From contig CP022585.1 of assembly GCA_002243285.1 (NCBI GenBank), forward strand, positions 620,001-684,000: a stretch of DNA of 64,000 nucleotides, given 5' to 3'. Below the pieces are notes generated by a model. The model saw only the letters and a list, made by a program, of their open reading frames with translations. It was not told where the DNA came from and made no database searches. The stretch is from Candidatus Fluviicola riflensis. GTDB taxonomy: Bacteria; Bacteroidota; Bacteroidia; Flavobacteriales_D; Crocinitomicaceae. Positions 46,456 to 56,318 of this stretch are shown here, one piece after another. A program made the position numbers and the translations under genes. Numbering within the stretch: position 1 is the first letter of the stretch; each line of letters opens with the position of its first letter.

Positions 46456-47445
46456 ATGAGGCCCGAACACATCACAGGAAAAACGGTGTTGTACGGTTGT
46501 CTCGACTGGGGAAGTGGTCATGTTGCGCGCTCCATACCGCTGATGCAGCAACTGGTGAGTCAGGGAAACAGGTTGGTTGTGCGTTGTACGAAAGAGCAAC
46601 AGCATATTTTTGAAACGTATGATATTCCGGCTGTTTACATTCCGGCAAGTGCATTTTCCTTTCGGTTTAAGGGCGATGGTAATTTCACCCGTGAAATGCT
46701 CCGCAATGTGTTTCGGTTCCGGAAAGCAGTAAAAGCAGAACGTCGTGAAACACAAGAATTGGTTTCAAAACATCAAATCGATATCATTGTTTCCGATCAT
46801 CGTTATGGTTTGGTTGACTCAAACATCACTTCTGTATTTGTGACACACCAGGTTCAATTGCCGCCTGGATCCGGGTTTTTTGCGCAATGGATGCACCGCA
46901 AATGGATGAGCCGATTTTCTGTTTGTTGGGTGATGGATGATCAACAACACCGATTGGCCGGAAAATTAAGTGAGCTTCCTAAAAGAAAAGAAATCGAATT
47001 TCATTTCATTGGTCATTATTCGCGTTTTAGTGCTTCAGAGATCAATGAACTTCCGGATACGGTAGTCGGAATTGTGAGCGGTCCTGAGCCGTATGCAAAA
47101 CAGCTCTTTGATTTGCTTTTACAACAAGCATTGTCTGAGAAGCGCTCCTGGACCATCGTTTCACCGGCTTATGTAGTAACGATTATTCCGCCTCATGTTC
47201 GTTTGATTCATGATGACTGGATAGCAGCCGATGAGGTCATTAAAAGAGCATCTCTGATAATTTCCCGAAGCGGTTATACGACTTTGATGGATTTAAAAGT
47301 GCTGAATAAGACTGCACTGCTGTTGGCAACCCCCGGACAAACAGAGCAAATGTATTTAGCAGAACACCTAAAACTGAAGAATGTAACAATCATTTCTAAA
47401 GCAGAAGCGATCGAAGGTATTCTCAGAAATCAATTTTCAAATTAA
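46456..47445 (+). CDS. GT-B fold glycosyltransferase-like protein
   Basis: A 329-residue cytosolic protein. The N-terminal YGCLDWGSGHVARSIPLMQQLVSQGN resembles the GxGH acceptor loop of MurG-type enzymes. The C-terminal SLIISRSGYTTLMDL...LATPGQTEQMYLAEHL resembles their UDP-sugar-binding end. It belongs with the proteins annotated as conserved hypothetical glycosyltransferases in Bacteroidota; donor and acceptor are unknown. It starts 7 bases after kup. Confidence 0.8.
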   Translation: MRPEHITGKTVLYGCLDWGSGHVARSIPLMQQLVSQGNRLVVRCTKEQQHIFETYDIPAVYIPASAFSFRFKGDGNFTREMLRNVFRFRKAVKAERRETQELVSKHQIDIIVSDHRYGLVDSNITSVFVTHQVQLPPGSGFFAQWMHRKWMSRFSVCWVMDDQQHRLAGKLSELPKRKEIEFHFIGHYSRFSASEINELPDTVVGIVSGPEPYAKQLFDLLLQQALSEKRSWTIVSPAYVVTIIPPHVRLIHDDWIAADEVIKRASLIISRSGYTTLMDLKVLNKTALLLATPGQTEQMYLAEHLKLKNVTIISKAEAIEGILRNQFSN

Positions 47446-47450
47446 AATAG

Positions 47451-48698
47451 ATGGTTAACATAGTGAAAGGGTTGATTATAGTGTCAACCATTTTAGTTTC
47501 TCTGCCGCTTTTCGGGCAGAATGAGATGATGATCCCATCCAAAAAGGGACAATTATGGGGCTTCTCAGATACATTGGGTGTTTTGAAAATCCCGGCAATA
47601 TACGATACCGTTTATTTCTTTGAAGATGGAGAAGCCAAAGTGGTGAAGAACAAATTGTCGGGCTATATAAATCAGCAACATAAAGTAATCATTCCGTGCT
47701 CGAATAACAGTTGCAAGCGGATTCAGTTCAATGTTCAGGTAAATGATTTAGTTGTTCGGAAATCTCATTACCTGATAAAAAGAAATGGTAAATACGGCAT
47801 ACTTGATCATACGAATACACTGAAACTTGCTCTCATATATGATCACGTCCAAAAGTTGGATTCAGATTTTTTCTTAGTCAAAAGAAACAAGTTGTATGGC
47901 TTGATTAAACGAGTTAATGAAGAGTATAAACTGATCATTCCGATCTCTTATTTATCAGTTAAAACACATGAGTTTGATGGCTATATCGCGTGTGAAAAGA
48001 CGGATGGAGGAATGAGTTACTTTGATTTTTCAGGTAAGCTGATACCGGATTTCTCCGATTTTATTAACAGGAATGAATATGCTACGGTCGAAGCAGCACC
48101 TACTGATTTTAAGTCAACTCCCAGGTATTCAATCTATAAAAAAGAAGGTAAAACAGGTTTGGTGAAATATGATGGTCGAAAAAATGGAGATACTATTCCA
48201 TTCTTGGCTGACTCTATTCTGGATGTAAGCTATTTAAATCAATACAGTTACTTAATTGTGATGAAAGATGATAAATGGGGAGTGATTTCGGATAATGGAC
48301 TTGTTTTACTTGAGTTTGAGTACGATTATCTTCACTACAAGAATGTTTCATTGTATGCTTCGAAACCATTTGATCATCTATTTAGCGCAAAAAAAGCTGA
48401 CAAATGGGGGCTGGTCGCAAATAATAAAGGGAATCCATTACAAACAAAAGTTCTGATCGATTTTGAATGCGATACATTGATTGAGTTTGGCCGGGATTTT
48501 CTAATTGTGAAACAACAAGAAAATTATGGCGTGTATAATAAGGCCATTTATCAATGGAATACAACATTGAAATACAAGAAGATTTCTCCCGATTGGGTTT
48601 ATAGCAGAATGGATTTAATTTTGTTTTACGTACAAACTCAGCAAGGTGATTGGATTTATGTTGACAAGAACGGAAGAGAATATTATGCTGCTTTCTAA
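47451..48698 (+). CDS. Exported WG-repeat protein
   Basis: A 415-residue protein with a signal peptide ending PLFGQ (about 1-24). It is built of repeated WG-type units (KKGQLWGFSDTLGVLKIPAIYDTVYFFEDGEA, RNGKYGILDHTNTLKLALIYD, KDDKWGVISDNGLVLLEFEYDYL). WG repeats form beta-propeller or beta-solenoid-like surfaces; the role is unknown. It lies 5 bases after the glycosyltransferase. It converges on the kinase gene at 48715, with 16 bases between stops. Confidence 0.85.
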   Translation: MVNIVKGLIIVSTILVSLPLFGQNEMMIPSKKGQLWGFSDTLGVLKIPAIYDTVYFFEDGEAKVVKNKLSGYINQQHKVIIPCSNNSCKRIQFNVQVNDLVVRKSHYLIKRNGKYGILDHTNTLKLALIYDHVQKLDSDFFLVKRNKLYGLIKRVNEEYKLIIPISYLSVKTHEFDGYIACEKTDGGMSYFDFSGKLIPDFSDFINRNEYATVEAAPTDFKSTPRYSIYKKEGKTGLVKYDGRKNGDTIPFLADSILDVSYLNQYSYLIVMKDDKWGVISDNGLVLLEFEYDYLHYKNVSLYASKPFDHLFSAKKADKWGLVANNKGNPLQTKVLIDFECDTLIEFGRDFLIVKQQENYGVYNKAIYQWNTTLKYKKISPDWVYSRMDLILFYVQTQQGDWIYVDKNGREYYAAF

Positions 48699-48714
48699 CC
48701 GAACCCACGTTAAA

Positions 48715-49800
48715 TTACTTAATCTGAATCCCTCGTGAAGATACGAGCGTATTAGCGCCACCTTTATAACGATCCAACGAAAATGTAAACGTACTGCCGA
48801 TTCCAACGGTACTGCGCACCGAAATGGTTTGATTGTGTGAATCCAGGATATGTTTCACGATGGCCAACCCCAAACCTGAACCGCCTTCGTTGCGGTTTCG
48901 GCTTTTTTCGACACGGTAAAAACGTTCGAACAACCGCGGAATGTGCTTTAAATCGATTCCCGGGCCGTTATCGGAGATTTCAACCGTTACGATGTCATCT
49001 ACTTCGTAAAAGCGCACCAGTGTTTCGCCACCATCATTTCCGTAGGTAATTGAATTTCCGATGAGATTGGTAAATACCTGCGCGATTTTCCCACGGTCGG
49101 CTTTCACCATCAAAGCATTGTTGTATTCTTTGGAAAAACGCACCGAAATGCCTTTTTCCTGGGCTTTCATTTCGAAGCTTTCGATTACTTCGCGGGCCAG
49201 GTCACGAATGTCGAACGGGCGAATTTCGAGCTTCAGTTCGTTTACTTCCAGTTTGGTCAATTCATCCAGGTCTTCCAGAATGTGAGTCATGCGATCAATG
49301 GCTTTGGCAGCACGTTCCAGAAAGATGCGGTTGACTTTATCGTCCTCCAAACCGCCTTCCAGCAATGTTAGTACATAACCCTGAATGGAAAAAACGGGAG
49401 TTTTTAACTCGTGCGCCAGGTTTCCGAGAAATTCCCGTCGAAATTTATCCTGTTCTTTCAGCTGAACGATTTCGGTTTGTTTTTCCTCGGCCCATTCTTT
49501 TGTTTCCAATTCTGCCTGTCCGATTACGTCATCGGTCATGGTCATTGTGAAACTGTCGCCCCCGGTCATTTTTCCCTTACGGATGGAACGGTACAGGATT
49601 TTCAGTCGTTCATGGATAAACCGTTTTACCAAGAGGTAAAACACCAGAAAAGCACCGACACCAACACCGAACGGAAATGCAAAAAATGCCCATCCCGGCA
49701 GCGGATGCAAGAAGTGAACCAGCAGCACTACCAACAGCGTTAGCAGTCCCAATAAGAAACTGCCACCAAGTACGATAAAAATGGGATTGCTGCTTTTCAC
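48715..49800 (-). CDS. PhoR-like sensor histidine kinase
   Basis: A 361-residue membrane kinase with two N-terminal transmembrane helices (about 8-28 and 38-58) and a very short periplasmic loop. A linker leads to HisKA with H130 in FLGNLAHELKTPV, and then the ATPase domain with N-box NLIGNSITYG, G1 DNGPGID and G2 GGSGLGLAIV. The start is GTG, sharing its G with the TAG stop of the regulator gene. The pair resembles PhoB/PhoR. The signal is unproven; context points to a nutrient response. Confidence 0.92.
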   Translation of the reverse strand: MKSSNPIFIVLGGSFLLGLLTLLVVLLVHFLHPLPGWAFFAFPFGVGVGAFLVFYLLVKRFIHERLKILYRSIRKGKMTGGDSFTMTMTDDVIGQAELETKEWAEEKQTEIVQLKEQDKFRREFLGNLAHELKTPVFSIQGYVLTLLEGGLEDDKVNRIFLERAAKAIDRMTHILEDLDELTKLEVNELKLEIRPFDIRDLAREVIESFEMKAQEKGISVRFSKEYNNALMVKADRGKIAQVFTNLIGNSITYGNDGGETLVRFYEVDDIVTVEISDNGPGIDLKHIPRLFERFYRVEKSRNRNEGGSGLGLAIVKHILDSHNQTISVRSTVGIGSTFTFSLDRYKGGANTLVSSRGIQIK

Positions 49801-50480
49801 TATTCTGAGAATGTATAACCGACACCTTTGATAGTACGAATATACGATTCTCCTAATTTTTCGCGTAGTTTTCTGATGTGAACGTCGATGGTGCGTTCAC
49901 CTACGATGGTTTCATCGCCCCAAACGGTTCCTAAGATCTGTTCGCGGGTAAAGACTTTTCCCGGACGAGAAGCGAGTAGTTCGATGAGTTCAAATTCTTT
50001 TTTCGGCAGTTGAACTTCCTGACCTTCTAAAAGTACCAGGAAACGTTCACGGTTTACGGTAATTTTGGATGTTTCAATGGTTTCGGAATGTTTGCGGTTT
50101 GCTCTGCGAAGCAATGCTTCCACTTTACTGATCAGTAACCGCGGACGAATGGGTTTTGTGATGTAATCATCAGCGCCGGCTTCAAATCCTGCTACCTGGG
50201 AGTAATCTTCGGAACGGGAAGTAAGGAACGCGATCAGTGGCTGGGCTAGTTGAAGCTCCTTGCGAATCATGTGGCATGCTTCTATGCCATCCATGCGGGG
50301 CATCATTACATCCATCAGGATTAAGTCAGGAGAATGTTTCTGTGCCATTTCGACTCCTTCGAGTCCGTTTGACGCGGTTAAAACTTTGTAGCCCTCGCGT
50401 TCAAGATTGTATTGAAGGAATTCCAAAATATCTTGCTCGTCGTCTACCAAAAGGATTGTGTTTGCTTTGTTTTGTTGCAT
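49800..50480 (-). CDS. PhoB-like OmpR-family response regulator
   Basis: A 226-residue regulator. The receiver has acidic pocket DDE (13-15), phospho-acceptor D57 in DLILMDVMMPRMDG, and TSRSED/KP switch residues. The C-terminal winged helix (about 125-226) has the OmpR-type VFTREQILGTVWGDETIVGERTIDVHIRKLREKLG. Its stop overlaps the kinase start by one base (TAGTG). It lies 177 bases downstream of the beta-helix gene, with an intervening terminator, so it has at least partial independence. Confidence 0.95.
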   Translation of the reverse strand: MQQNKANTILLVDDEQDILEFLQYNLEREGYKVLTASNGLEGVEMAQKHSPDLILMDVMMPRMDGIEACHMIRKELQLAQPLIAFLTSRSEDYSQVAGFEAGADDYITKPIRPRLLISKVEALLRRANRKHSETIETSKITVNRERFLVLLEGQEVQLPKKEFELIELLASRPGKVFTREQILGTVWGDETIVGERTIDVHIRKLREKLGESYIRTIKGVGYTFSE

Positions 50481-50597
50481 GTTCTTAGAGGAATTCTACC
50501 CCACAAAGGTATTTTTGAAACGTAGCAGTAACTTTACAGTTAGGTTATTAAATAATTAATTAAATCAAGGGGATATTATCAAATCATTAACTTGTAT

Positions 50598-50632
50598 CAA
50601 AAAGAAAAACCGCCCTGAAACAGAGCGGTTTT
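50598..50632 (-). terminator. Intrinsic terminator of the beta-helix gene
   Basis: A stem of 12 pairs with one mismatch (50606-50617 with 50621-50632, loop AAA) is followed on the minus strand by TTTTTCTTTTT. Confidence 0.85.
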
Positions 50633-50656
50633 GATGAATGCGAAGTTTGGATACTT

Positions 50657-52285
50657 CTATTTTGCGACTACTAATTTAATTGTCTGGTTGTAACCGTTTG
50701 AAGAGATTACAGCAGTGTATAAACCTGCATTTAAATTGTTTGATGAAAACAATACCGTGTTTGCACCAGCATTCATATTTCCGTTGAAAATAGAAGCTAC
50801 CTGTTTACCTGAAAGGTCATACAATGCGATCACAACATCAGCGCTGTTGTTCAATGTTACAGCAACAGTAGCTTCCTGGTTCATTGGGTTTGGATAAACA
50901 CCAACGGAACCGATTGCCGTTACTTCATTCAAACCGATGAAACCACCCTGGAATTTAGCATCTGTAAATGAAGCACCGGTTGCAGCAGCAGAACCTGCAG
51001 TCAAACGAGCATCAGGAGTTGTTCCAAGCGCTGTAAAGATGTCTACCCAGTTAATTTGAGCTACTGTAGTTGTAGAGTCATTGTTATCCGTGCTGAAGAA
51101 GTTATTGTAGAAAGAACTTGTTGCAGTAATTGCATTTGTTCCGGCTGTGTAACCTGCAAGAATGTTGTTTGCGAATACAGCTGAATCATTTACAGTGTAG
51201 TTATCTTCTGTTGAAGCACCTTCGATAGAAAGACCTTTTTCCCAACCTGTTGATAAAGAGTTGAACAACGATACAGAAGAGTTACGACGTAAACGGAAAG
51301 ATTTTTCGAATTTCTCACCACCAGGTAATACAACTGACCCGTCAGACAATGGACCTACAGTGGTAATGTTTGACAAAATAGGAGCAGTTAATGGTTGTGC
51401 ACCTGAACCTGTACCGTCATTGTCACACTCGAATGTGTTTGAATCACCTGCAGCATCAGACAGATCAGGGTCACGGACAATAAGACCGAATTGAATACGA
51501 CCACGGAAACCGAAATCCATATCAAAATCGTCATCCAAACCGCGGTAAGCGATCAGGTGTCTGCAATCAACCGTTCCACCGAACCACTCGAATGAATCAT
51601 CACCTGAAAATGATACTTGTACATAGTCGATTTCAGTTTGGTTACCAACAGAACCGAAAGTCAAACCGTTGATTTCTTTGTTTGGTTGCAAGGCAATACC
51701 GGCAAATTCGATACGTACATATTTCATTACACCAGAATTGTCGTCGTCATCAGTTCCACCGAATTCAGTATCTGTGCTTGGAGCGATACCTTCGATGTTA
51801 GCAATTCCACCAGGTTGGTTGTTGATCCCTTTTCCTAGTAGTACAACTCCACCCCAGTCACCTTCTGCACGGTTACCGACAGATTGGTTAGATGTAAACA
51901 CAATAGGATTGCTTGATGTACCTTCTGCCATGATTTTAGCACCTTTGGTGATAATCAATGAACCTTGAGTAGCGCCGTCACCACGGATAATTGTTCCTGC
52001 AGCAATAGTCAACGTTGCGTTGTTTTTTACATATACCTTATTTTGCAAAAGAACCACCCCGCTCCATGTAACATCAGCAGTGATGTCTGTTGAAACAGTT
52101 GTGTTGGTTGCAGGATAAACTGTGTTTTCAGGATCGAAATTTGCCCATCCGGAAGTCCAGTCAGTTGCCGGTGTATTGTCCGTTACAGGAAATGCGCCCT
52201 TGTACGAAGTTGCCGTCCAAAAGGCTTGTGCTTGTGCAGCACCTGCGATTAAAATCGTTACTAAACTTAAATAAAAATGTCTCAT
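50657..52285 (-). CDS. Surface beta-helix protein with T9SS type A sorting tail
   Basis: A 542-residue exported protein with a signal peptide (about 1-20, ending AQAQA). The body has right-handed parallel beta-helix features (TLTIAAGTIIRGDGATQGSLIITKGAKIMAEG, GDWGGVVLLGKG, FSGDDSFEWFGGTVDCRHLIAYRGLDDDFD). The last ~78 residues start VGVYPNPMNQEATV, the T9SS sorting domain. Proteins of this kind are often encoded next to a TonB receptor in Bacteroidota, as here, 208 bases upstream, suggesting joint nutrient capture. An exact -7 element TACCTTTG lies on the minus strand at 52318-52311. Confidence 0.9.
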   Translation of the reverse strand: MRHFYLSLVTILIAGAAQAQAFWTATSYKGAFPVTDNTPATDWTSGWANFDPENTVYPATNTTVSTDITADVTWSGVVLLQNKVYVKNNATLTIAAGTIIRGDGATQGSLIITKGAKIMAEGTSSNPIVFTSNQSVGNRAEGDWGGVVLLGKGINNQPGGIANIEGIAPSTDTEFGGTDDDDNSGVMKYVRIEFAGIALQPNKEINGLTFGSVGNQTEIDYVQVSFSGDDSFEWFGGTVDCRHLIAYRGLDDDFDMDFGFRGRIQFGLIVRDPDLSDAAGDSNTFECDNDGTGSGAQPLTAPILSNITTVGPLSDGSVVLPGGEKFEKSFRLRRNSSVSLFNSLSTGWEKGLSIEGASTEDNYTVNDSAVFANNILAGYTAGTNAITATSSFYNNFFSTDNNDSTTTVAQINWVDIFTALGTTPDARLTAGSAAATGASFTDAKFQGGFIGLNEVTAIGSVGVYPNPMNQEATVAVTLNNSADVVIALYDLSGKQVASIFNGNMNAGANTVLFSSNNLNAGLYTAVISSNGYNQTIKLVVAK

Positions 52286-52310
52286 TTTCTTTATATTGAT
52301 TTATTTAGGG

Positions 52311-52318
52311 CAAAGGTA
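52311..52318 (-). promoter_or_regulatory. -7 element TACCTTTG of the beta-helix gene
   Basis: An exact TAnnTTTG on the minus strand, 25 bases before the start codon. No consensus -33 element was found at normal spacing. Confidence 0.5.
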
Positions 52319-52431
52319 TTCCGGGTATCTATTCTTAACATAAACATCAGGTTACACTTACCTTATTATTGCATTATCCGAATATTAACAAGTACTTATA
52401 AAAAAACAAGCTTTTCGCCAGGAGCGTTTCT

Positions 52432-52472
52432 GTAAAACAAAAGGGTGATTTTCCGATTGAAACCACCCTTTC
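52432..52472 (-). terminator. Intrinsic terminator of the TonB-receptor gene
   Basis: A stem pairing AAAGGGTGATTTTCC with GAAACCACCCTTT (one mismatch and a bulge) is followed on the minus strand by TTGTTTT. It starts about 22 bases past the receptor stop. Confidence 0.75.
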
Positions 52473-52493
52473 CGGTATTGTATTCAGAATAAA

Positions 52494-55343
52494 CTAAAAC
52501 TTATAGTTCAAGCTGATTGAAAGTGTTTGACCGAAGGTAGTTTCCTGCCATCTGTTGTCTACTTCTTTGTTGTATTTCTTATTGTTGTTCAAATCCTGGT
52601 AGAAAACCAAATCTTGAGCAAGGATGTCTTTAACACTAATTTTTAACTGGAATTTTTCGCGGAACGTTTTTGTAAACTGCAAATCGATTACATTACGTGA
52701 GTTTTCCCAAACATCCGGTTCCTGCACATTTCCTACGATGAAAATACGACGGCCAATCACGTTGTATGAGGCGTTTACCGTCCATTCTTTTGTTGGGTGT
52801 TCGTATTGTAAGCCGGCATTGATGATGTAAGGTGATTGACCTTGTAACGGACGGGAATCTCCGTTAGCACCGTTGATTTCACTCACGTCAACTTCCGAAC
52901 GAATGATGGATAAGTTGGTGTACAAGGTTGTTTGGGATAAGAACTTGCTTTCTTTGTTTTTTGAGAACACATCTAATTTGACACGGTACTCGGTTTCAAA
53001 ACCGTAGCTTTTAACAGCATCAACATTCGTATAATACAATTCGTTTCCTCCTGATACTCCCGGACGATTGATCAATTCGATGGCATCTGTGAAATCTTTA
53101 TAGAAAGCCGAAACGGTAAACAATTGACCGTTGCCAATAAAAAATTCGTAACGTGCATCGAAGTTGTCAATTACCGTACGGCGAAGATTCGGGTTTCCTG
53201 AAAGAATGTTATCGAGTGCAAAATTATAGAAGGCAAACGGTGCCAACTCACGGAATTCAGGACGTGAAAGTGTTCTGGAGTAGCTCAGACGAACCTGCAT
53301 TCGTTTATTGATCGAATAAATCAGGTTCAATGAAGGAAGGATATCAACTACGGTTGTGTCAATTTGGCGGTCAACATTTGAACCTGCTTCCGTGTAGTTG
53401 AACAATTGCTTGTAGGATTCCACACGAGCTCCACCGACCATTCTGAATTTTTTCAAAATTTTGGTATCAAACATCGCATAACCTGCATGCAATAATGATG
53501 AGGCGAAATAACTATCGCTCACTTTGGTTGCTTCTTCCAGTTTGAAACCACCTAAACCATTTTCCTGCAATCCAAGGTGTGAAGGATCGAAAATTTCGTC
53601 TTCAGGCAACGAAAGTAAACTGTTATCGAAATCCACAGAAGATGTTTTGTACTTGGAAAAACCAAAATTGCGGGCCGTGAAATCACGATCACGGTATTGT
53701 TCGAAACCTCCTACTTTAAAGATGGTAGCAATTTTAGATAATTCCCAGGGAATCGATAAGTCGTACTTAAAGCTGTAAATTTTTTCTTTGGTATTTGACC
53801 AGAACATGTTTCCAGCAGCAGTAGGAATGGTACCGTTGTTTTGAATAATGGCATAATATTCTTCGTTCGGGTCGTTTTCGGTAAGTGCCGATTTTTGGTA
53901 CACCACGCGACGCATGTTCGGGATAGAACGTTCTACATTACTGTAACCACCAACCCAGCTGAATTTCAAGCCTTCTTTTTTGAAATCGTGATCTCCTTCC
54001 AGCTGGCCTGTGTAAAGGTTGTTTTGGGTAAACCAACGGTTAGATGATTTTTCATACTGATGTGGATCGCTGTCCATTTCACGTACACCTCTACGGATAT
54101 TTACGCGATCTTCCGTATTGATACTGTATAAATTGTTGAAGGAAATAGTGTTGCGGTTGTTGAGTTCGTAGGTTAAATTGAACATTCCGCTATTCAGCAG
54201 ACGCTGTGAATAAACCGTATCAATAAGTTCGGTTTTCTGTACCACACCTGCTGCCTGTTCTTCAAATTCGCGACGGATGTTTTGGCTGGTAGAAAGATTG
54301 TTTTGATAAGTGTAGGCAAACATAACTCCCAGGTTGCGTTTTGCCACTTGAAAATTATGACCGATACCATATTGTAAATTGAGTGCGGGCAATGCTCTGC
54401 GATCTGTTATGCTCCAGCTTGGTGTCATCAGTTTGGCATAATTGGCTTTTTCGCTTGCTGACAAAGTGCTGTAGGTTTCTGAATTCGGTAATCCGTCGGG
54501 TAACTGACGCGCGCCGTTGTCTACACCGGCCCAGTCCATAGAACTACCTTCATACGTTTGGAAATTTTTAAACGTAGTGAGTGTGTTAAATGAGGTTCCT
54601 ATTTGCAGGCTTTGGAAATTCTTTTCGGTTGGTGCTTTAGTATTAATCGTAATCACACCTCCGGCAAATTCGCCTGGCATTTCCGGTGTTGCGGTTTTAG
54701 TGATGGTAAGATTGTCGAGCATATTGGAAGGGAAAATATCAAAAGCAAAAGCCTTGCGATCACTCTCTGTACTTGGTAACGGTGCTCCGTTGATGTAAGC
54801 CATATTATAACGGTCACTTAAACCACGAATCACTACAAATCGGTTATCCTGCACACTGGCTCCGCTCACGCGTTTTAGTACATCGTTTACTTTTGAATCG
54901 CCGTTTTTGGCCATTCCCTCAGCTGTGATTCCGTCTTTTACGCTGGCGTCTTCTTTCATTTCCTTGTTCAACCCGATGTCGCCACCTTTATCAACTTTGA
55001 AAACGAATTCAAATTCGTCAAGCGTATCTGCCTTCGGTTCACTCATAGCATACGAAACATTCACCGAGCTGTTCAATACTTCAATTCCTGTAATGGTGTC
55101 GGTACTGTAACCCTCCATTCTGAAAACCATACTGTAGGTCCCGTTACTGATTTCGCTGAAGGAATAATTTCCATCAAAATCAGTTTGAACAGCTTGTTTT
55201 GTTTCCAACAGGAAAACATCAGCAAAAGGAACAGTGGCTCCACCTTTCTTTTCGGTGACCACACCGTAAATTTTGTGCGTTTGGCCAAGAGTCTTGAAGG
55301 CGAACAACGAACCGATTGCGAGAAGAATAACTGAGAATTTCAT
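52494..55343 (-). CDS. TonB-dependent outer-membrane receptor
   Basis: A 949-residue receptor with a signal peptide ending TLGQ, a carboxypeptidase-regulatory-like domain (about 22-105, GVVTEKKGGATVPFADVFL), a plug domain (about 125-240, VVIRGLSDRYNMAYINGAPLP) and a 22-stranded barrel ending in SISLNYKF. Such receptors import scarce nutrients with TonB energy; the substrate cannot be read from sequence. It heads a leftward set with a T9SS beta-helix partner and a PhoB/PhoR-like pair. The start is preceded by a near-consensus -7 GAACTTTG on the minus strand at 55370-55363. Confidence 0.93.
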   Translation of the reverse strand: MKFSVILLAIGSLFAFKTLGQTHKIYGVVTEKKGGATVPFADVFLLETKQAVQTDFDGNYSFSEISNGTYSMVFRMEGYSTDTITGIEVLNSSVNVSYAMSEPKADTLDEFEFVFKVDKGGDIGLNKEMKEDASVKDGITAEGMAKNGDSKVNDVLKRVSGASVQDNRFVVIRGLSDRYNMAYINGAPLPSTESDRKAFAFDIFPSNMLDNLTITKTATPEMPGEFAGGVITINTKAPTEKNFQSLQIGTSFNTLTTFKNFQTYEGSSMDWAGVDNGARQLPDGLPNSETYSTLSASEKANYAKLMTPSWSITDRRALPALNLQYGIGHNFQVAKRNLGVMFAYTYQNNLSTSQNIRREFEEQAAGVVQKTELIDTVYSQRLLNSGMFNLTYELNNRNTISFNNLYSINTEDRVNIRRGVREMDSDPHQYEKSSNRWFTQNNLYTGQLEGDHDFKKEGLKFSWVGGYSNVERSIPNMRRVVYQKSALTENDPNEEYYAIIQNNGTIPTAAGNMFWSNTKEKIYSFKYDLSIPWELSKIATIFKVGGFEQYRDRDFTARNFGFSKYKTSSVDFDNSLLSLPEDEIFDPSHLGLQENGLGGFKLEEATKVSDSYFASSLLHAGYAMFDTKILKKFRMVGGARVESYKQLFNYTEAGSNVDRQIDTTVVDILPSLNLIYSINKRMQVRLSYSRTLSRPEFRELAPFAFYNFALDNILSGNPNLRRTVIDNFDARYEFFIGNGQLFTVSAFYKDFTDAIELINRPGVSGGNELYYTNVDAVKSYGFETEYRVKLDVFSKNKESKFLSQTTLYTNLSIIRSEVDVSEINGANGDSRPLQGQSPYIINAGLQYEHPTKEWTVNASYNVIGRRIFIVGNVQEPDVWENSRNVIDLQFTKTFREKFQLKISVKDILAQDLVFYQDLNNNKKYNKEVDNRWQETTFGQTLSISLNYKF

Positions 55344-55569
55344 GTACTATAATTTAACGATGCAAAGTTCTCTCAGAATCATTAGAATGAGGTTAACCTG
55401 ACTTTACCAGATTGTTAATTAGAAACTCGATTTAGTACGTTTTTTCATGCGTGACTAATGCTGTGTTAATATTGAGATAACATATAACTAACAATGGTTA
55501 ATGATCCGTTCAAACCGGGGCGCTAAATCACGTTGAAACGTTAATGAAATGTGATCGTTCTGCATTTTG

Positions 55570-55577
55570 TATTTTTG
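55570..55577 (+). promoter_or_regulatory. truA: -7 element TATTTTTG of truA
   Basis: An exact TAnnTTTG ends 6 bases before the ATG at 55584, again implying a very short leader. Confidence 0.5.
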
Positions 55578-55583
55578 CATCCT

Positions 55584-56318
55584 ATGTCTGAACATCGATT
55601 TTTTGTGGAGCTGGCTTATGACGGAACGGCTTATGCAGGTTGGCAACGTCAGCCCAACGCCCGATCCGTGCAGGAAACGTTGGAACAGCAATTATCGAAA
55701 TTGTATAGCGGAACGGAAGTTCCGGTAACAGGTTGCGGCAGGACGGATGCGGGAGTTCACGCACATTTTTTCGTAGCACACGTTCATTTACCGGAAGGAA
55801 TTGATCTGACTGAATTGAAGCACAAACTCAATAAGATGTTGCCGAACGACATTGCCGTTTTTCGGATCTATCCGGTTTCGATGGACATGCATGCACGTTT
55901 TCAGGCAAGCTCGCGCACATACCGTTATTATTTGCACCAGGAAAAAAATGTATTCCTGAAAAACAGTTTGTTTTTCCCGAGAGCGCTCAACTTTGACCGG
56001 ATGAATGAGGCGGCGAAGTATTTTCTGGGTAAACAGGATTTTACATCGTTATCAAAATTGCATACCGATGTAAAAACGAATATCTGCACCGTTTCCGAAG
56101 CCGTTTGGAAACAGGAGGGAAGCCAGTGGTATTTTGAAATTACTGCCGACCGGTTTTTGCGCAATATGGTACGGGCAACCGTTGGAACGTTACTGGATGT
56201 AGGAATCGGGAAACTGGAACCGGAAACGATTCTGACGATTCTGGAGGCAAAGGATCGCCGCGAAGCCCGGCATTCTGTTGATGCACATGGGTTGTTTTTG
56301 TGGCGCGTTACCTATTAA
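55584..56318 (+). CDS. truA: tRNA pseudouridine(38-40) synthase TruA
   Basis: A 244-residue enzyme that isomerises uridines in the tRNA anticodon arm. The start at MSEHRFFVELAYDG is the conserved one; 11 upstream codons overlap the promoter. The catalytic aspartate is D55 in GCGRTDAGVHA; the FRYY-like ASSRTYRYYLH segment and RFLRNMVRATVGTL are conserved. It is transcribed alone. Its stop lies at the edge of a long inverted-repeat element that separates it from convergent tyrS. Confidence 0.97.
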   Translation: MSEHRFFVELAYDGTAYAGWQRQPNARSVQETLEQQLSKLYSGTEVPVTGCGRTDAGVHAHFFVAHVHLPEGIDLTELKHKLNKMLPNDIAVFRIYPVSMDMHARFQASSRTYRYYLHQEKNVFLKNSLFFPRALNFDRMNEAAKYFLGKQDFTSLSKLHTDVKTNICTVSEAVWKQEGSQWYFEITADRFLRNMVRATVGTLLDVGIGKLEPETILTILEAKDRREARHSVDAHGLFLWRVTY

